Of a stretch of DNA of 51,231 nucleotides, positions 1 through 8,484 are shown piece after piece; position 1 is the first letter of the stretch; each line of letters starts with the position of its first letter. This stretch comes from an uncultured Oscillospiraceae bacterium (GTDB lineage Bacteria > Bacillota > Clostridia > Oscillospirales > Acutalibacteraceae). The notes under the pieces are model-generated. The model worked only from the letters and a program-made list of their open reading frames with translations. It was not told the origin of the DNA and did no database searches. Where the stretch lies: assembly GCA_900543305.1 (NCBI GenBank), contig UQQZ01000008.1:1-51231 (forward strand), given 5' to 3'. A program made the translations under genes and the position numbers.

Positions 1-19
1 GGGTCCAGCGTCACGCTGG

Positions 20-96
20 TGGTGGGCGCTAACGGACTTGAACCGCTGACCCCCTGCACGTCAAGCAGGTGCTCTAGCCAGCTGAGCTAAGCGCCC
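20..96 (-). tRNA. tRNA-Val (anticodon GAC)
   Basis: Read on the minus strand this folds as a full tRNA: a 7-bp acceptor stem (GGGCGCT with AGCGCCC), a D arm, an anticodon stem CCTGC/GCAGG enclosing the loop TTGACGT, and a T arm containing GGTTCAAGTCC. The anticodon GAC reads the valine codon GUC (and GUU). The 3' CCA is encoded (positions 20-22). A 6-bp inverted repeat (positions 5-10 with 14-19) follows the 3' end directly. Confidence 0.95.
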
Positions 97-116
97 AATT
101 CATTTGGTGCTCGATT

Positions 117-145
117 ATTTTACATGATTTTCCGAGAAAATGCAA
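117..145 (-). promoter_or_regulatory. Promoter of tRNA-Val
   Basis: On the minus strand a -35 TTGCAT (140-145), a 17-bp spacer and a -10 TAAAAT (117-122) lie about 20 bp upstream of the tRNA 5' end, as expected for sigma-A. Confidence 0.6.
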
Positions 146-234
146 CCCCTAATTTGAAAATGACCAAAATTTTTTTCCTGGCGAGGGAAGTGTTAATAAA
201 TTCTTAAGAAAATCGTCGTGTTGTTATTAACTTG

Positions 235-263
235 TTCACAATATCCTTTAGGTGTGCTATACT
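235..263 (+). promoter_or_regulatory. Sigma-A promoter of the glycosyltransferase gene
   Basis: -35 TTCACA (235-240), 17-bp spacer, -10 TATACT (258-263). The start point would be near 270, giving an untranslated leader of about 190 nt before the ATG at 462. Confidence 0.65.
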
Positions 264-267
264 AAGG

Positions 268-446
268 GCACCAGCGGTGGGCAGTTGCCTTCCGCGAAAT
301 GGTTACCCCTGTTCCTGTTTTCTGGGAGGACGCCGCCTTGGCCCAGCCCCATCCTCTTCTCGGGGGGTGGCTGGAAATCGGGAACCGGGATTTTGAACCG
401 GTGACGAAATAGAATAAGTTCTTTGACCCTTTCTTAGGAAAGAAAG
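268..446 (+). other. Structured untranslated leader, unidentified
   Basis: The stretch between promoter and glycosyltransferase holds several potential hairpins: a GCGG/CCGC stem with inner GGCA/TGCC (about 274-297), a CCAGCCCC/GGGGTGGCTGG stem (about 343-373), CCGG/CCGG around 386-400, and CTTTCTT/AAAGAAAG (430-447) touching the ribosome binding site. No match to a riboswitch consensus known to me (c-di-GMP I/II, T-box, TPP and similar) was seen. It could be a regulatory RNA leader or simply a structured 5' UTR. Confidence 0.35.
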
Positions 447-461
447 TGGAGGTTGAGATTT

Positions 462-1757
462 ATGAAAACCTTATCGTACATCAACTTTATCATGGCGGCG
501 TTATTTGTAGTTTGCTATTGTTACCAGGCAGTGTTTGCCGTGGTGCGGCTTTTGGGAAAACGGCGGGTGCATACGGCACAGAAAATGTGCCGGTACGCCG
601 TGATGATTGCCGCCCGAAATGAAAGCGCTGTCATCGCCCAGTTGTTGGAGAGTATCCGGCAGCAGGACTATCCCAAGGATCTGGTGGATATCTATGTGGT
701 CGCGGATAATTGCACCGACGATACGGCTGCTATTGCTGCTGCCCATGGGGCCAGAGTGTTCGAGCGGCAGAATAAAATGCAGGTGGGCAAGGGGTATGCC
801 CTTCGGTTCCTGTTGGAAAAAATCCGGGATAACTATCCCCAGGAGCACTATGACGGTTACTTTGTCTTCGATGCGGACAATCTCCTGGACCCCCACTACA
901 TCACCGAAATGAACAAGGTCTTTTCCAGCGGCAGCCGGGCTGTGACCGGCTACCGGAACACCAAGAATTTTGGGGATAACTGGATTACCGCAGGGTATGG
1001 CATTTGGTTTCTTCGGGAATCCGAATACCTGAACCGGCCTCGGGATTATTTGGGCACCAGCTGCGCCGTGTCTGGCACCGGGTTCCTGTTTGCTCAGGAC
1101 CTTTTGGATGAGCTGGGTGGCTGGGATTTCTTCCTGCTGACCGAGGATCTGGAATTTACCGCCGAGCTGGTTTGCCGGAATATCAAGATTGCCTATTGCA
1201 ATACGGCAATCCTCTACGACGAACAGCCCCGCAGCTTCAAACAGTCCATCATCCAGCGGTCCCGTTGGGTGCGTGGGTATTTGCAGGTGGTCGCCAAACG
1301 GGGCGGCGCTATGGTGCGCAACCTTTTGTCCGAAGGCAGCTTTGCCTGTTTTGACATGCTGATGCATACCATCCCTGCCGTGGTGATCACTGTCATCAGC
1401 ATTCTGGTCAATGTGGTCATGTTCGTGGTGGGTATCACCTCTGCCCGCAATGAAATGGGCATCTTCTTCAGCTCGGTGATCATGTCTGCGGTCAACTGCT
1501 ACGCCACCATGTATCTGATGGGTATCATGACCATCATCACCGAATGGAAACGGATTCGTTGCTCCAAGGGGAAGATCATCCGCTATTCCTTCACGTTCCC
1601 CTTCTTCGTGTTTACCTTCGGCATCGCCATGTTGGTAGCTGTGTTCAGCAACATTGAGTGGAAACCCATCAAGCATTCCGTGGCGTTGTCCATCGGAGAT
1701 CTGGGCAGCGTCTCCTCTCAGGATTTGCGGAAGATTCGGAAGAACAGAAAACTTTGA
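462..1757 (+). CDS. Membrane-bound family 2 glycosyltransferase
   Basis: A 431-residue processive-type GT2 enzyme that would transfer sugar from a nucleotide donor at the inner face of the membrane. An N-terminal membrane helix (about 5-30) is followed by the GT-A domain: the start motif MIAARNES (48-55), the metal-binding D137-A-D139, the T227-E-D229 acceptor motif and Q265-xx-R-W269. Three or so C-terminal helices follow (about 300-410). This is the cellulose/hyaluronan-synthase-like layout, but the product cannot be told. The start is the ATG at 462, with GTGGAGG 9 nt upstream; a TTG at 453 in the same frame sits too close to that site. It is transcribed alone, with a long structured leader and its own terminator. 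Confidence 0.85.
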   Translation: MKTLSYINFIMAALFVVCYCYQAVFAVVRLLGKRRVHTAQKMCRYAVMIAARNESAVIAQLLESIRQQDYPKDLVDIYVVADNCTDDTAAIAAAHGARVFERQNKMQVGKGYALRFLLEKIRDNYPQEHYDGYFVFDADNLLDPHYITEMNKVFSSGSRAVTGYRNTKNFGDNWITAGYGIWFLRESEYLNRPRDYLGTSCAVSGTGFLFAQDLLDELGGWDFFLLTEDLEFTAELVCRNIKIAYCNTAILYDEQPRSFKQSIIQRSRWVRGYLQVVAKRGGAMVRNLLSEGSFACFDMLMHTIPAVVITVISILVNVVMFVVGITSARNEMGIFFSSVIMSAVNCYATMYLMGIMTIITEWKRIRCSKGKIIRYSFTFPFFVFTFGIAMLVAVFSNIEWKPIKHSVALSIGDLGSVSSQDLRKIRKNRKL

Positions 1758-1788
1758 GAAAATTCTCCGATAGAACTTTATAAAACCA

Positions 1789-1832
1789 GGCTCTTGTGTT
1801 ACAATGAAGTACGCACAGGAGCCTTCTTTTTT
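1789..1832 (+). terminator. Terminator of the glycosyltransferase gene
   Basis: GGCTCTTGTG pairs with CGCACAGGAGCC, and a T-rich run (TTCTTTTTT) follows. Confidence 0.75.
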
Positions 1833-1902
1833 GAGAAGGCCCCTCCTGAATGCCGGGGATACCAAGAGATTTGCAGGGACCATCCGTCCGTTTTAGAAAA
1901 AG

Positions 1903-2076
1903 AACTCCGGCAAGAGGACCGCGAGACGAAAGGGAGTACCTGCGCCAAGGAAACATCGCGGCGTAAAAGTTCTTTGGTCCCCTCTCAAAAACCGAGACAA
2001 CTCTGGCAAGAGGACCGCGAGACGAAAGGGAGCAACTGCGCCGAGGAAACATCGCGACATAAAAGTTCTTTGGTCC
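1903..2076 (+). repeat. Two tandem copies of a 78-bp intergenic repeat
   Basis: Copy 1 is 1903-1980 and copy 2 is 1999-2076; by eye 72 of 78 positions agree. Each begins AACTCYGGCAAGAGGACC and ends TTCTTTGGTCC, so its ends (GAGGACC/GGTCC) can pair and inner GCG/CGC segments can extend the fold. A separate perfect hairpin, GTCCTTTCTT/AAGAAAGGAC (2073-2094), overlaps the end of copy 2, just before the purL ribosome binding site. An open frame runs through the repeats, but it has no ribosome binding site and no recognisable protein. A weak promoter (TTGCAG 1871-1876, 17 bp, TAGAAA 1894-1899) lies upstream. Confidence 0.75.
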
Positions 2077-2120
2077 TTTCTTTCAAGAAAGGACAGGAAG
2101 AACAGAAAGGAAGGTAGAAA

Positions 2121-5100
2121 ATGGTCACACGGGTGTTTGTGGAAAAGAAAAAGGGGTTCAACATTGAGGCCTTGCACATGCTGGCAGACCTCAAAGGAAA
2201 CCTGGGAATTGGAGGGCTTCAGGAGGTGCGCATCCTGAACCGGTATGACGTTTCCGGTTTGGAGGAGGAGCAGTTCCAGGCAGCAGCCCGGACCATCCTT
2301 TCCGAGCCCACCATGGACAGTGTTTACGGAGAAGATTTCCAGCTTCCGGAAGAATATCGGGTGTTTGCCATGGAGTATCTGCCCGGTCAGTATGACCAGC
2401 GGGCGGACTCTGCTGCCCAGTGCGTCCAGCTTCTGACCCAAGGGGAACGGCCTGCGGTGCTCACCGCCAAGGTGGTGGCCCTGAAGGGAGAAATCAGCGA
2501 TCAAGAATTTGAGAAGATCAAGTCCTATTTGGTGAACCCGGTGGAATCCCGTGTGGCTTCCATGGAGAAGCCGGAATCCCTGGAAATGAAAGCGGATGAA
2601 CCTGCGGATGTGGCCCGGGTAGAGGGCTTCATTTCCTGGGACGAGACCCAGATGAAAACTTATTTTGACTCCATGGGTTTTGCCATGACCCTGTCGGACC
2701 TGCTGTTCTGCCGGGATTATTTCCGGGACCAGGAGCATCGGGATCCCTCTGTGACGGAACTGCGGGTGATCGATACCTACTGGAGCGACCACTGCCGTCA
2801 CACCACCTTCCTGACCCGTCTGAATCAGATCGACGTGGAAAAGGGAAAGCTGAGCCAGGCCGTGGAAAAGGCCTTGCAGGAATATCTCTCCCTGCGGGAA
2901 GAATTGTACGCGGGGAAGGAGAAGCCTGTTTCCCTGATGGATATGGCCACCATCGGCGGCAAGTACCTGCGGAAGAAGGGCCTGGTGCCCGATCTGGACG
3001 AAAGCGAAGAGATCAACGCCTGTTCCATCGAGGCGCCGGTGACCATCGACGGCAAGACGGAAACTTGGCTGATCCAGTTTAAGAACGAAACCCACAACCA
3101 TCCCACCGAGATCGAGCCCTTCGGCGGCGCGGCCACCTGCCTGGGCGGCGCCATCCGTGACCCCCTGTCCGGCCGTGCCTATGTGTACCAGGCCATGCGG
3201 GTCACCGGCAGCGGCGACCCCACAGTGCCCTTTGAAAAGACTCTCCACGGCAAGCTGCCCACTCGGAAGATCACCACGGGAGCTGCTTCGGGCTACTCCT
3301 CCTACGGCAACCAGATCGGCTTGGCCACCGGTCAGGTCACCGAGCTGTACGATCCCGGATATGTGGCGAAGCGGCTGGAAATCGGCGCTGTGATCGGCGC
3401 CTCTCCCAAGGCCAACGTCAAGCGGGAAGAGCCCGTGCCCGGAGATGTGATTGTGCTGCTGGGTGGTGCTACCGGCCGTGACGGCATTGGCGGCGCTACC
3501 GGTTCCAGCAAGGCCCACACGGAAAAGAGCGTGGAAGTTTGCGGCGCCGAGGTCCAGAAGGGCAATCCTCCCACGGAACGGAAGATTCAGCGGCTGTTCC
3601 GGGACGCCAGTGTGGCCACTTTGATCAAGCGGTGCAACGATTTTGGCGCAGGCGGCGTATGTGTGGCCATTGGCGAACTGGCCCCGGGCCTGCAAATCGA
3701 TTTGAATAAGGTGCCCAAGAAGTATGAGGGCTTGGACGGCACGGAACTGGCCATTTCCGAATCCCAGGAGCGGATGGCTGTAGTGCTGGATCCCAAAGAT
3801 GTGGAGGTCTTCTGCCAGAAGGCCGCCGAGGAAAATTTGGATGCAAAAGTGGTGGCCATTGTCACCGAAGAGCCCCGGCTGCGAATGGAGTGGCGGGGCG
3901 ACCGGGTGGTGGATTTGTCCCGGGCGTTCCTGGACACCAACGGCGTCACCCAGAACGCGGAAGCGGAAATCACCGCTCCTGTGGGGGAAGATTACCGGAA
4001 ATCCGTGCCTGCTGTCCTGGAAGGAAAAGAGGGCGTGGAGGCTCTGAAAGCCAATATGGCCCGTCTGGAGGTCTGCTGCCAGAAGGGCTTGTCCGAGCGG
4101 TTTGACTCCAGCATCGGCGCTGCCACAGTGCTGATGCCTTTCGCGGGCCGGTATCAGCTGACTCCCGAGGAGGCCATGGTGGCCAAGATCCCCCTGGAGC
4201 ATGGGGAGACCGATGACGCCACTGCCATGAGTTACGGTTACATTCCCGGTGTGGCCCGGTATTCCCCCTTTGCTGGGGCGGCTTACGCCGTGGTAGAGAG
4301 CCTGTCCAAGCTGGCTGCTGTGGGTGCCAATCCCCTGAAGGCCCGGCTTACTTTCCAGGAATATTTCGAGCGGCTCCACGAGGTGCCGGAGCGGTGGGGC
4401 AAGCCTGCGGCGGCCCTGCTGGGCGCCCTGTCCGCTCAGTTGGGAATGGGCATTCCCTCCATCGGCGGTAAGGACAGCATGTCCGGTTCTTTTGAACAGC
4501 TGGATGTGCCTCCCACTTTGGTGAGCTTTGCGGTGGCCATGACCAAGGCAAGCTCCACCTTGTCCGCCAGTGTGAAAAAGCCCGGCTCTCAGCTGGTGCT
4601 GCTGCCCATTCCGGAGACGGAAGAGGGCATGCCCGATTGGGAAGCGCTGAAGACCTATTATCGGGAAGTCCTGACCCACATCGAGCTGGGAGACATTGTG
4701 TCTGCCGGTGTAGTGCGGGAAGGCGGTGCAGCGGCCTGTGTGCTGCGGATGTGCTTCGGCAGCAAGACGGGCTTCCAGTTTGCCAAAGGACTTTCCAAGG
4801 AAACCCTGTACGCGCCCCAGGAAGGCGCTCTGGTGGTGGAGCTTTCCAGCGAAGCGGACCTGTCCGGAGATACCGCCCTGCATCCCGTGGTTTTGGGCCG
4901 TACCACCGGTGGAGACCAGGTGGAGTTGGATGGCCAGCGGATGGGGCTGGACGAACTCATCGAAGCCTGGATGGGCACCCTGGAGAAGATCTTCCCCAAC
5001 CGTGCCCAGACGGTGCCTGTGGCGGTAGATGTTCCCCTGTACACCCAGCGGGAAAGAAAGGCTCCGGCCATCAAGGTGGCCAAACCCCGGGTGTTTATCC

Positions 5101-5879
5101 CTGCCTTCCCCGGTACCAACTGCGAAGTGGATTCTGCTCGGGCCTTTGAGAAGGCTGGGGCGGAAACGGAAATTCTGGTGGTGAAAAACCTGTCTCCCAA
5201 GGATATTGAGGAGACCATTGACCGGATGGAAAAAGCCATTCGCCGTGCCCAGATCATCATGATCCCCGGCGGGTTCTCCGGCGGCGACGAGCCGGAAGGC
5301 TCTGGCAAATTCATTGCCACCACCTTCCGGAATCCCAAGATCGCCCAGGCGGTTACGGATCTGCTGGAAACCCGGGACGGTTTGATGTTGGGCATCTGCA
5401 ATGGTTTCCAGGCTTTGATCAAGTTGGGCCTGGTGCCTTACGGAAAGATCACCGAGCCCAAGGAGGACGATCCCACCTTGACCTTTAATACCCTGGGCCG
5501 TCACGTTTCCCGGATGGTGTACACCCGGATTACCAGCGTGAAGTCCCCCTGGATGGCGGGCGTCCACGCCGGAGATCTCCATACGGTGCCCGTGTCTCAC
5601 GGCGAGGGCCGGTTTGTGGCGGACGAGAAGGCTTTGAAGAAGCTGATGGAGAATGGTCAGATTGCCACCCAGTATGTGGATCCGGAGGGCACTGTCAGCG
5701 GCGATATTCTCTGGAATCCCAACGGCTCTGTATGCGCCATTGAGGGCATCACCAGCCCCGACGGCCGTGTGCTGGGCAAGATGGGTCACTCCGAGCGGAA
5801 GGGTACAGACCTGTATAAGAACGTGCCCGGCGAAAAGGATCAGCGGCTGTTCGAAAGCGGCGTGAAGTACTTTAAGTAA
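2121..5879 (+). CDS. purL: Phosphoribosylformylglycinamidine synthase, single-chain
   Basis: Catalyses step four of purine synthesis: FGAR plus glutamine plus ATP gives FGAM. At 1252 residues it is the large one-chain form and not the PurS/PurL/PurQ split usual in Bacillus. The N-terminal linker is followed by two AIRS-type halves (motifs SDHCRHTTF near residue 220, FKNETHNHPTEIEPFGGAATC near 320) and a C-terminal class I glutaminase with GTNCE (about 1000), the nucleophile in LGICNGFQ (Cys1093) and a late SHGEGRF histidine motif. The ATG at 2121 has GGAAGG 6 nt upstream. alr follows after 18 nt, and purC follows that, so the three probably share a transcript. Confidence 0.97.
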   Translation: MVTRVFVEKKKGFNIEALHMLADLKGNLGIGGLQEVRILNRYDVSGLEEEQFQAAARTILSEPTMDSVYGEDFQLPEEYRVFAMEYLPGQYDQRADSAAQCVQLLTQGERPAVLTAKVVALKGEISDQEFEKIKSYLVNPVESRVASMEKPESLEMKADEPADVARVEGFISWDETQMKTYFDSMGFAMTLSDLLFCRDYFRDQEHRDPSVTELRVIDTYWSDHCRHTTFLTRLNQIDVEKGKLSQAVEKALQEYLSLREELYAGKEKPVSLMDMATIGGKYLRKKGLVPDLDESEEINACSIEAPVTIDGKTETWLIQFKNETHNHPTEIEPFGGAATCLGGAIRDPLSGRAYVYQAMRVTGSGDPTVPFEKTLHGKLPTRKITTGAASGYSSYGNQIGLATGQVTELYDPGYVAKRLEIGAVIGASPKANVKREEPVPGDVIVLLGGATGRDGIGGATGSSKAHTEKSVEVCGAEVQKGNPPTERKIQRLFRDASVATLIKRCNDFGAGGVCVAIGELAPGLQIDLNKVPKKYEGLDGTELAISESQERMAVVLDPKDVEVFCQKAAEENLDAKVVAIVTEEPRLRMEWRGDRVVDLSRAFLDTNGVTQNAEAEITAPVGEDYRKSVPAVLEGKEGVEALKANMARLEVCCQKGLSERFDSSIGAATVLMPFAGRYQLTPEEAMVAKIPLEHGETDDATAMSYGYIPGVARYSPFAGAAYAVVESLSKLAAVGANPLKARLTFQEYFERLHEVPERWGKPAAALLGALSAQLGMGIPSIGGKDSMSGSFEQLDVPPTLVSFAVAMTKASSTLSASVKKPGSQLVLLPIPETEEGMPDWEALKTYYREVLTHIELGDIVSAGVVREGGAAACVLRMCFGSKTGFQFAKGLSKETLYAPQEGALVVELSSEADLSGDTALHPVVLGRTTGGDQVELDGQRMGLDELIEAWMGTLEKIFPNRAQTVPVAVDVPLYTQRERKAPAIKVAKPRVFIPAFPGTNCEVDSARAFEKAGAETEILVVKNLSPKDIEETIDRMEKAIRRAQIIMIPGGFSGGDEPEGSGKFIATTFRNPKIAQAVTDLLETRDGLMLGICNGFQALIKLGLVPYGKITEPKEDDPTLTFNTLGRHVSRMVYTRITSVKSPWMAGVHAGDLHTVPVSHGEGRFVADEKALKKLMENGQIATQYVDPEGTVSGDILWNPNGSVCAIEGITSPDGRVLGKMGHSERKGTDLYKNVPGEKDQRLFESGVKYFK

Positions 5880-5897
5880 ACAAAGGACCTATTTCCT

Positions 5898-7100
5898 ATG
5901 AAAGAGATATTGCGTAGAACCTGGGCGGAGATCGACCTGGACGCCCTGGGACAAAATTTTCAGGCGGTGCGCCAGGCGGCCAGCCAAAAGGCCAAGGTGT
6001 GCTGTGTGGTCAAAGCGGACGCCTACGGCCATGGAGCCGTGCGGGTAGCCCGGGAGTTTGAGGAGCTGGGAGCGGATTGGTTTGCCGTTTCCAACTTGGA
6101 AGAAGCCCTGCAGCTGCGGTTGGGCGGCGTGGAGAAGCCGGTACTGGTGCTGGGATATACTCCGGCGGAGGAAGCTGCCATGCTTTCGAAACACCGGATT
6201 TCCCAGTGTGTTTACTCGTTGGAATATGCCAGAGCCCTTTCCCATTACGCCCAGGAGGCGGGGGTCTCCGTGAAGATCCATGTGAAGATCGACACGGGCA
6301 TGAGCCGGCTTGGTTTCTACTATCAGGACATCAGCCGGGACGAAGGGGCGATCAGGGAGGTCAAAGAGGCCTGCACCTTGCCGGGACTGTACCCGGAGGG
6401 CATTTTCACCCACTTTGCCGTGTCCGACGAAGGTCAGGCGGGAGACGCCTTTACCATGCGGCAGTTCGGCTGTTTCAAGGAGATGATCGAGTCCCTGCTT
6501 CGGGAGGGGATTTCCTTTGAGGTGCGCCACTGCGCCAATTCCGCGGCGGTGTTCGACTATCCCCTTTCCCATCTGGACATGGTCCGGGCGGGGATTGTGA
6601 TCTACGGCCTGTATCCCTCCGGGGCGCTGCGGAATCGGCCCAAACTTGCCCCGGCCCTGGCTTTGCGGTCGGTGGTGTCCCATGTAAAAACGGTGGAACC
6701 GGGAACCACTCTGAGCTATGGCAGGGTGTTTACCGCCCAGCAGAAAATGAAGGTGGCCACTGTGCCGGTGGGATACGCAGATGGCTATCCCCGTATCTTG
6801 TCCACCCATGGAGCCCAGGTGCTCATTGGGGGAAAACGCTGCCCCATTTTGGGACGGATCTGCATGGACCAGCTGATGGCCGATGTGACCGCCCTGGATC
6901 AGGTTCAGGTAGGGGACTTGGTCACCTTGATCGGCCGGGATGGCGGGGAAGAGATCACCGCCGATGAGCTGGCCCAGAAGGAAGACAGCATCAATTACGA
7001 AGTGGTCTGCGGCCTGTCCAAGCGGGTACCTCGGGTGTACCTGAAGGGGGGCCAAGTGGACGGAATCTATAACGCGCTGTTGGGGGACGAAACCGTCTGA
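5898..7100 (+). CDS. alr: Alanine racemase (PLP-dependent)
   Basis: Interconverts L- and D-alanine for peptidoglycan. The 400-residue protein has the usual two-domain fold. Lys39 in VVKADAYGHG would hold the PLP, and Tyr274 in TLSYGR is the second catalytic base; the conserved CMDQLMADVT block is present near 317. Normal family length is 360-400. It starts 18 nt after the purL stop, with a weak ribosome binding site (AAAGGA about 10 nt upstream), which suggests translational dependence on purL. Its place between two purine genes has no obvious pathway logic. Confidence 0.96.
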   Translation: MKEILRRTWAEIDLDALGQNFQAVRQAASQKAKVCCVVKADAYGHGAVRVAREFEELGADWFAVSNLEEALQLRLGGVEKPVLVLGYTPAEEAAMLSKHRISQCVYSLEYARALSHYAQEAGVSVKIHVKIDTGMSRLGFYYQDISRDEGAIREVKEACTLPGLYPEGIFTHFAVSDEGQAGDAFTMRQFGCFKEMIESLLREGISFEVRHCANSAAVFDYPLSHLDMVRAGIVIYGLYPSGALRNRPKLAPALALRSVVSHVKTVEPGTTLSYGRVFTAQQKMKVATVPVGYADGYPRILSTHGAQVLIGGKRCPILGRICMDQLMADVTALDQVQVGDLVTLIGRDGGEEITADELAQKEDSINYEVVCGLSKRVPRVYLKGGQVDGIYNALLGDETV

Positions 7101-7162
7101 CCCGAAAGCTACATCAGGCTTTCCCCAGGGAGGCCGTCAGAGAGTAGAGAGGAGACAGTGAA

Positions 7163-8014
7163 ATGAAAAAAATTGGAAGCGGTAAAGTTCGGGAGATCTA
7201 TGAGGTTTCCGACAAGGAATTGGTTATCTACACCACCGACCGGGTATCCGCCTTTGACGTGGTGCTGCCCACTCCCGTGCCGGAAAAAGGCATGGTGCTC
7301 AACAAGCTTTCCGAGTTCTGGTTTGAGTTTACCAAGGACGTGGTCCCCAACCACTTGCTCTCGGAAGATCCTGCGGACATGCCCGAGGAATTTTCCAAGG
7401 AGTGCTATAAGGACCGGGTGATCCTCACCAAGAAGCTGAAGATGCTGCCCTATGAGTTCATCATCCGGGGCTACATGTTCGGCTCCATGTGGAAGGCATA
7501 CCAGAAGGGCGAGCCCTTCTGCGGCCAGGTGATTTCCGGGGAGTATCAGTTGGCCCAGAAGCTGGAGCACCCCATCCTGACCCCCTCCACCAAGGCCACG
7601 GAAGGCCATGACGAATACAGTGTCACCCCGGAGGGCCTGGCAAAGGATCTGGGAGAGGACCTGGCAAAACAGCTGCAGGATGCCTGCCTGACCCTCTATC
7701 AGAAGTGCTATGACTATGCCTATGAGCGCGGCATCATCATTGCGGATACCAAGCTGGAATTCGGCCTGGACGAAGAGGGAAAGCTGGTGCTGGCAGACGA
7801 GGTGTTCACCCCCGATTCCAGCCGTTTCTGGAACAGGGACGAATATCAGGTGGGAACTTCTCCCCTCAGCTACGACAAGCAGTATCTGCGGGACTGGCTG
7901 ACGGAAAATTCTCTGGCCGGTGTGACCCCCGCTCCCCAGCTGCCTGAAGACGTGGTGGCAAAGACCCGGGAGAAGTACCTGGAGTGCATGGAGCGTCTGG
8001 TACCCAAGAAGTAA
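7163..8014 (+). CDS. purC: SAICAR synthetase (phosphoribosylaminoimidazole-succinocarboxamide synthase)
   Basis: Joins CAIR and aspartate in purine synthesis, using ATP. The 283-residue protein shows the family blocks KVREIYEV (near the N terminus), TDRVSAFDVVLP, RGYMFGSMWKAYQKG and DEVFTPDSSRFW. It is longer than the ~240-residue Bacillus form and nearer the 290-300-residue group. The ATG at 7163 is preceded by GAGAGGAGACAGTGAA. It is last in the purL-alr-purC row; a 62-nt gap after alr holds a small GAAAGC/GCTTTC hairpin without a T-run. Confidence 0.96.
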   Translation: MKKIGSGKVREIYEVSDKELVIYTTDRVSAFDVVLPTPVPEKGMVLNKLSEFWFEFTKDVVPNHLLSEDPADMPEEFSKECYKDRVILTKKLKMLPYEFIIRGYMFGSMWKAYQKGEPFCGQVISGEYQLAQKLEHPILTPSTKATEGHDEYSVTPEGLAKDLGEDLAKQLQDACLTLYQKCYDYAYERGIIIADTKLEFGLDEEGKLVLADEVFTPDSSRFWNRDEYQVGTSPLSYDKQYLRDWLTENSLAGVTPAPQLPEDVVAKTREKYLECMERLVPKK

Positions 8015-8054
8015 ACGGGCCCATTCAGTCCGGAAAACCATAGGAAAATATGGA

Positions 8055-8087
8055 CAGGAGTGACGAAGAAGTCACTCCTGTTTTTTT
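8055..8087 (+). terminator. Terminator of the purL-alr-purC operon
   Basis: A perfect 10-bp stem (CAGGAGTGAC, 6-nt loop, GTCACTCCTG) is followed by seven T. Confidence 0.93.
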
Positions 8088-8116
8088 ATGCCCAATTTTT
8101 TCCGAGAATGCAGGAA

Positions 8117-8205
8117 AATGTTCTTTCTCATGCACCACAGAGGGAAAAATCCAGCAAAACTGGGTTTTTCTCCCCGGCAGGACCAGGAACTAGGGAGAGA
8201 ACATT
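8117..8205. other. Nested inverted repeats in the gap between purC and the ABC operon
   Basis: An outer pair AATGTTCT (8117-8124) / AGAACATT (8198-8205) encloses a second hairpin GAAAAATCCAG (8144-8154) / CTGGGTTTTTC (8160-8170), the latter terminator-like. No open frame with a ribosome binding site is present. It could be a backup terminator inside a larger fold, a small RNA or a miniature inverted-repeat remnant. The rest of 8088-8451 is AT-rich promoter DNA. Confidence 0.35.
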
Positions 8206-8317
8206 TGCGATAAAAGAGTATAACGTTTTTGCAAAAAAATTGGAAATTTTGCGATATTTTCGCGATAATTCGTCCGTTGTCCTAAGAAAAGTGCCTAAAG
8301 TTAGTGGGTAAATCCAA

Positions 8318-8369
8318 TTGATTTCGTCAAAAAAGTGTGATAAATTATGGACTATAGAAATAACGTTAT
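8318..8369 (+). promoter_or_regulatory. Promoter and candidate operator of the peptide ABC operon
   Basis: -35 TTGATT (8318-8323), 17-bp spacer, -10 TAAATT (8341-8346). A perfect palindrome ATAACGTTAT (8360-8369) sits just after the expected start point; a related TAACGTT half lies at 8221-8227. A central CG in a short palindrome is the LacI-family operator style, so the LacI-type protein encoded at 15397 is one candidate, but this is inference. Confidence 0.45.
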
Positions 8370-8484
8370 ATCAAAAGGGCGAAAAGCCAGGGGGTGATGG
8401 GAACCAAGCTCACTGCAAAAATGGGATGTATTTCATGCACGAAACAAAGGATTGATTTTCATCATTGAGGGAGGAACTAAAAAA

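Noticed and set aside
268..446. c-di-GMP riboswitch before the glycosyltransferase gene
   Set aside because: Neither the class I core nor the class II core sequence is present.
1903..2076. CRISPR array
   Set aside because: Only two imperfect 78-bp copies with an 18-nt gap, no cas genes; this is not repeat-spacer structure. No CRISPR array was seen anywhere in the window.
1794..2117. 107-codon frame across the purL-upstream repeats
   Set aside because: It starts inside a terminator hairpin and its repeated protein sequence only reflects the repeated DNA.
1893..5789. Very long antisense open frame (about 1300 codons) opposite purL
   Set aside because: It mirrors the strongly conserved purL frame, lacks a start signal and family motifs, and is a by-product of the high-GC codon pattern.
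8060..8311. 83-codon plus-strand frame after purC
   Set aside because: It starts inside the terminator stem of purC, has no ribosome binding site and runs through inverted repeats.
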